5,555 nt of DNA. Origin: Bacillota bacterium. Its GTDB lineage: Bacteria; Bacillota; Dethiobacteria; DTU022; JAAZDR01. The position numbers were made by a program, and so were the translations under genes. This document shows, piece by piece, positions 5,519 through 5,555 of this stretch. Where the stretch lies: positions 1 to 5,555 of the forward strand of contig JAAZDR010000160.1 in NCBI GenBank assembly GCA_012512705.1, given 5' to 3'. Position 1 is the first letter of the stretch. Every line of letters begins with the position of its first letter. The notes under the pieces were generated by a model. It saw only the letters and a program-made list of their open reading frames with translations, was not told where the DNA came from and did not search any database.

Positions 5519-5555
5519 ATGTCAAGAGTACCGTCCAGCTGCCCCAGCGGTTTCC
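5519..5555 (+). CDS. Start of an unidentified gene, cut by the window edge (possibly LysM spore protein)
   Basis: ATG at 5519-5521 is preceded by AAAGGAGA (5505-5512) with 6-nt spacing, a strong start. Only 12 codons are visible: MSRVPSSCPSGF. The CPxGF pattern near the N-terminus recalls small LysM-domain proteins of spore-forming Clostridia, in which a short leader with CPPGF is followed by a LysM repeat. This is a suggestion from very little sequence. That a gene starts here is likely; its product is not established. Confidence 0.6.
   Translation, partial: MSRVPSSCPSGF

Noticed and set aside
1..5555. CRISPR array, insertion sequence, phage or toxin-antitoxin system
   Set aside because: No spaced direct repeats, transposase, integrase or toxin-like pair is visible on either strand.

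Overview
The window looks like chromosome from an endospore-forming Firmicute, probably of the Clostridia (Desulfotomaculum/Peptococcaceae-like or a relative). This rests on family content: a VanW/G5 wall protein, DUF1657 and DUF421 (YetF-type) genes of the kind found with spoVA genes, a CsaA-type chaperone, and strong AGGAGG-like ribosome sites with three TTG starts. No diagnostic marker fixes genus or species. Every gene lies on the + strand.

Layout. Positions 1-926 hold the 3' part of a VanW-family cell-envelope protein that begins before the window. Positions 1017-2214 hold a tightly coupled pair: a small DUF1657 protein and a DUF421 membrane protein whose C-terminus is itself DUF1657-like. 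A perfect 48-bp palindrome (1218-1265) forms the last codons of the first gene and abuts the ribosome site of the second. Positions 2263-3036 hold a Sir2 deacylase with all its motifs but one in-frame TAA at codon 66, so it reads as a pseudogene (or a sequencing error). Its end overlaps csaA (3023-3352). A short gene at 3425-3601, which length filters easily miss, encodes a second stand-alone DUF1657-like protein. It has a sigma-G-like -10 in front and a hairpin terminator behind. gltX (glutamyl-tRNA synthetase, 3735-5210) follows, then tRNA-Gln(CTG) (5268-5341) with a near-ideal promoter and a good terminator. The first 12 codons of another gene start at 5519.

How the parts fit. The DUF1657/DUF421 genes probably act in the spore, as relatives do in spoVA-type operons, but no spoVA gene is visible here. 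gltX and tRNA-Gln suggest the indirect Gln-tRNA route: in most Firmicutes GluRS also charges tRNA-Gln with Glu, and GatCAB then amidates it. No wholly new multi-gene system is evident. The most unusual items are the in-frame palindrome at the DUF1657/DUF421 junction, the three DUF1657-like units within 2.6 kb, and the single stop in an otherwise complete sirtuin.
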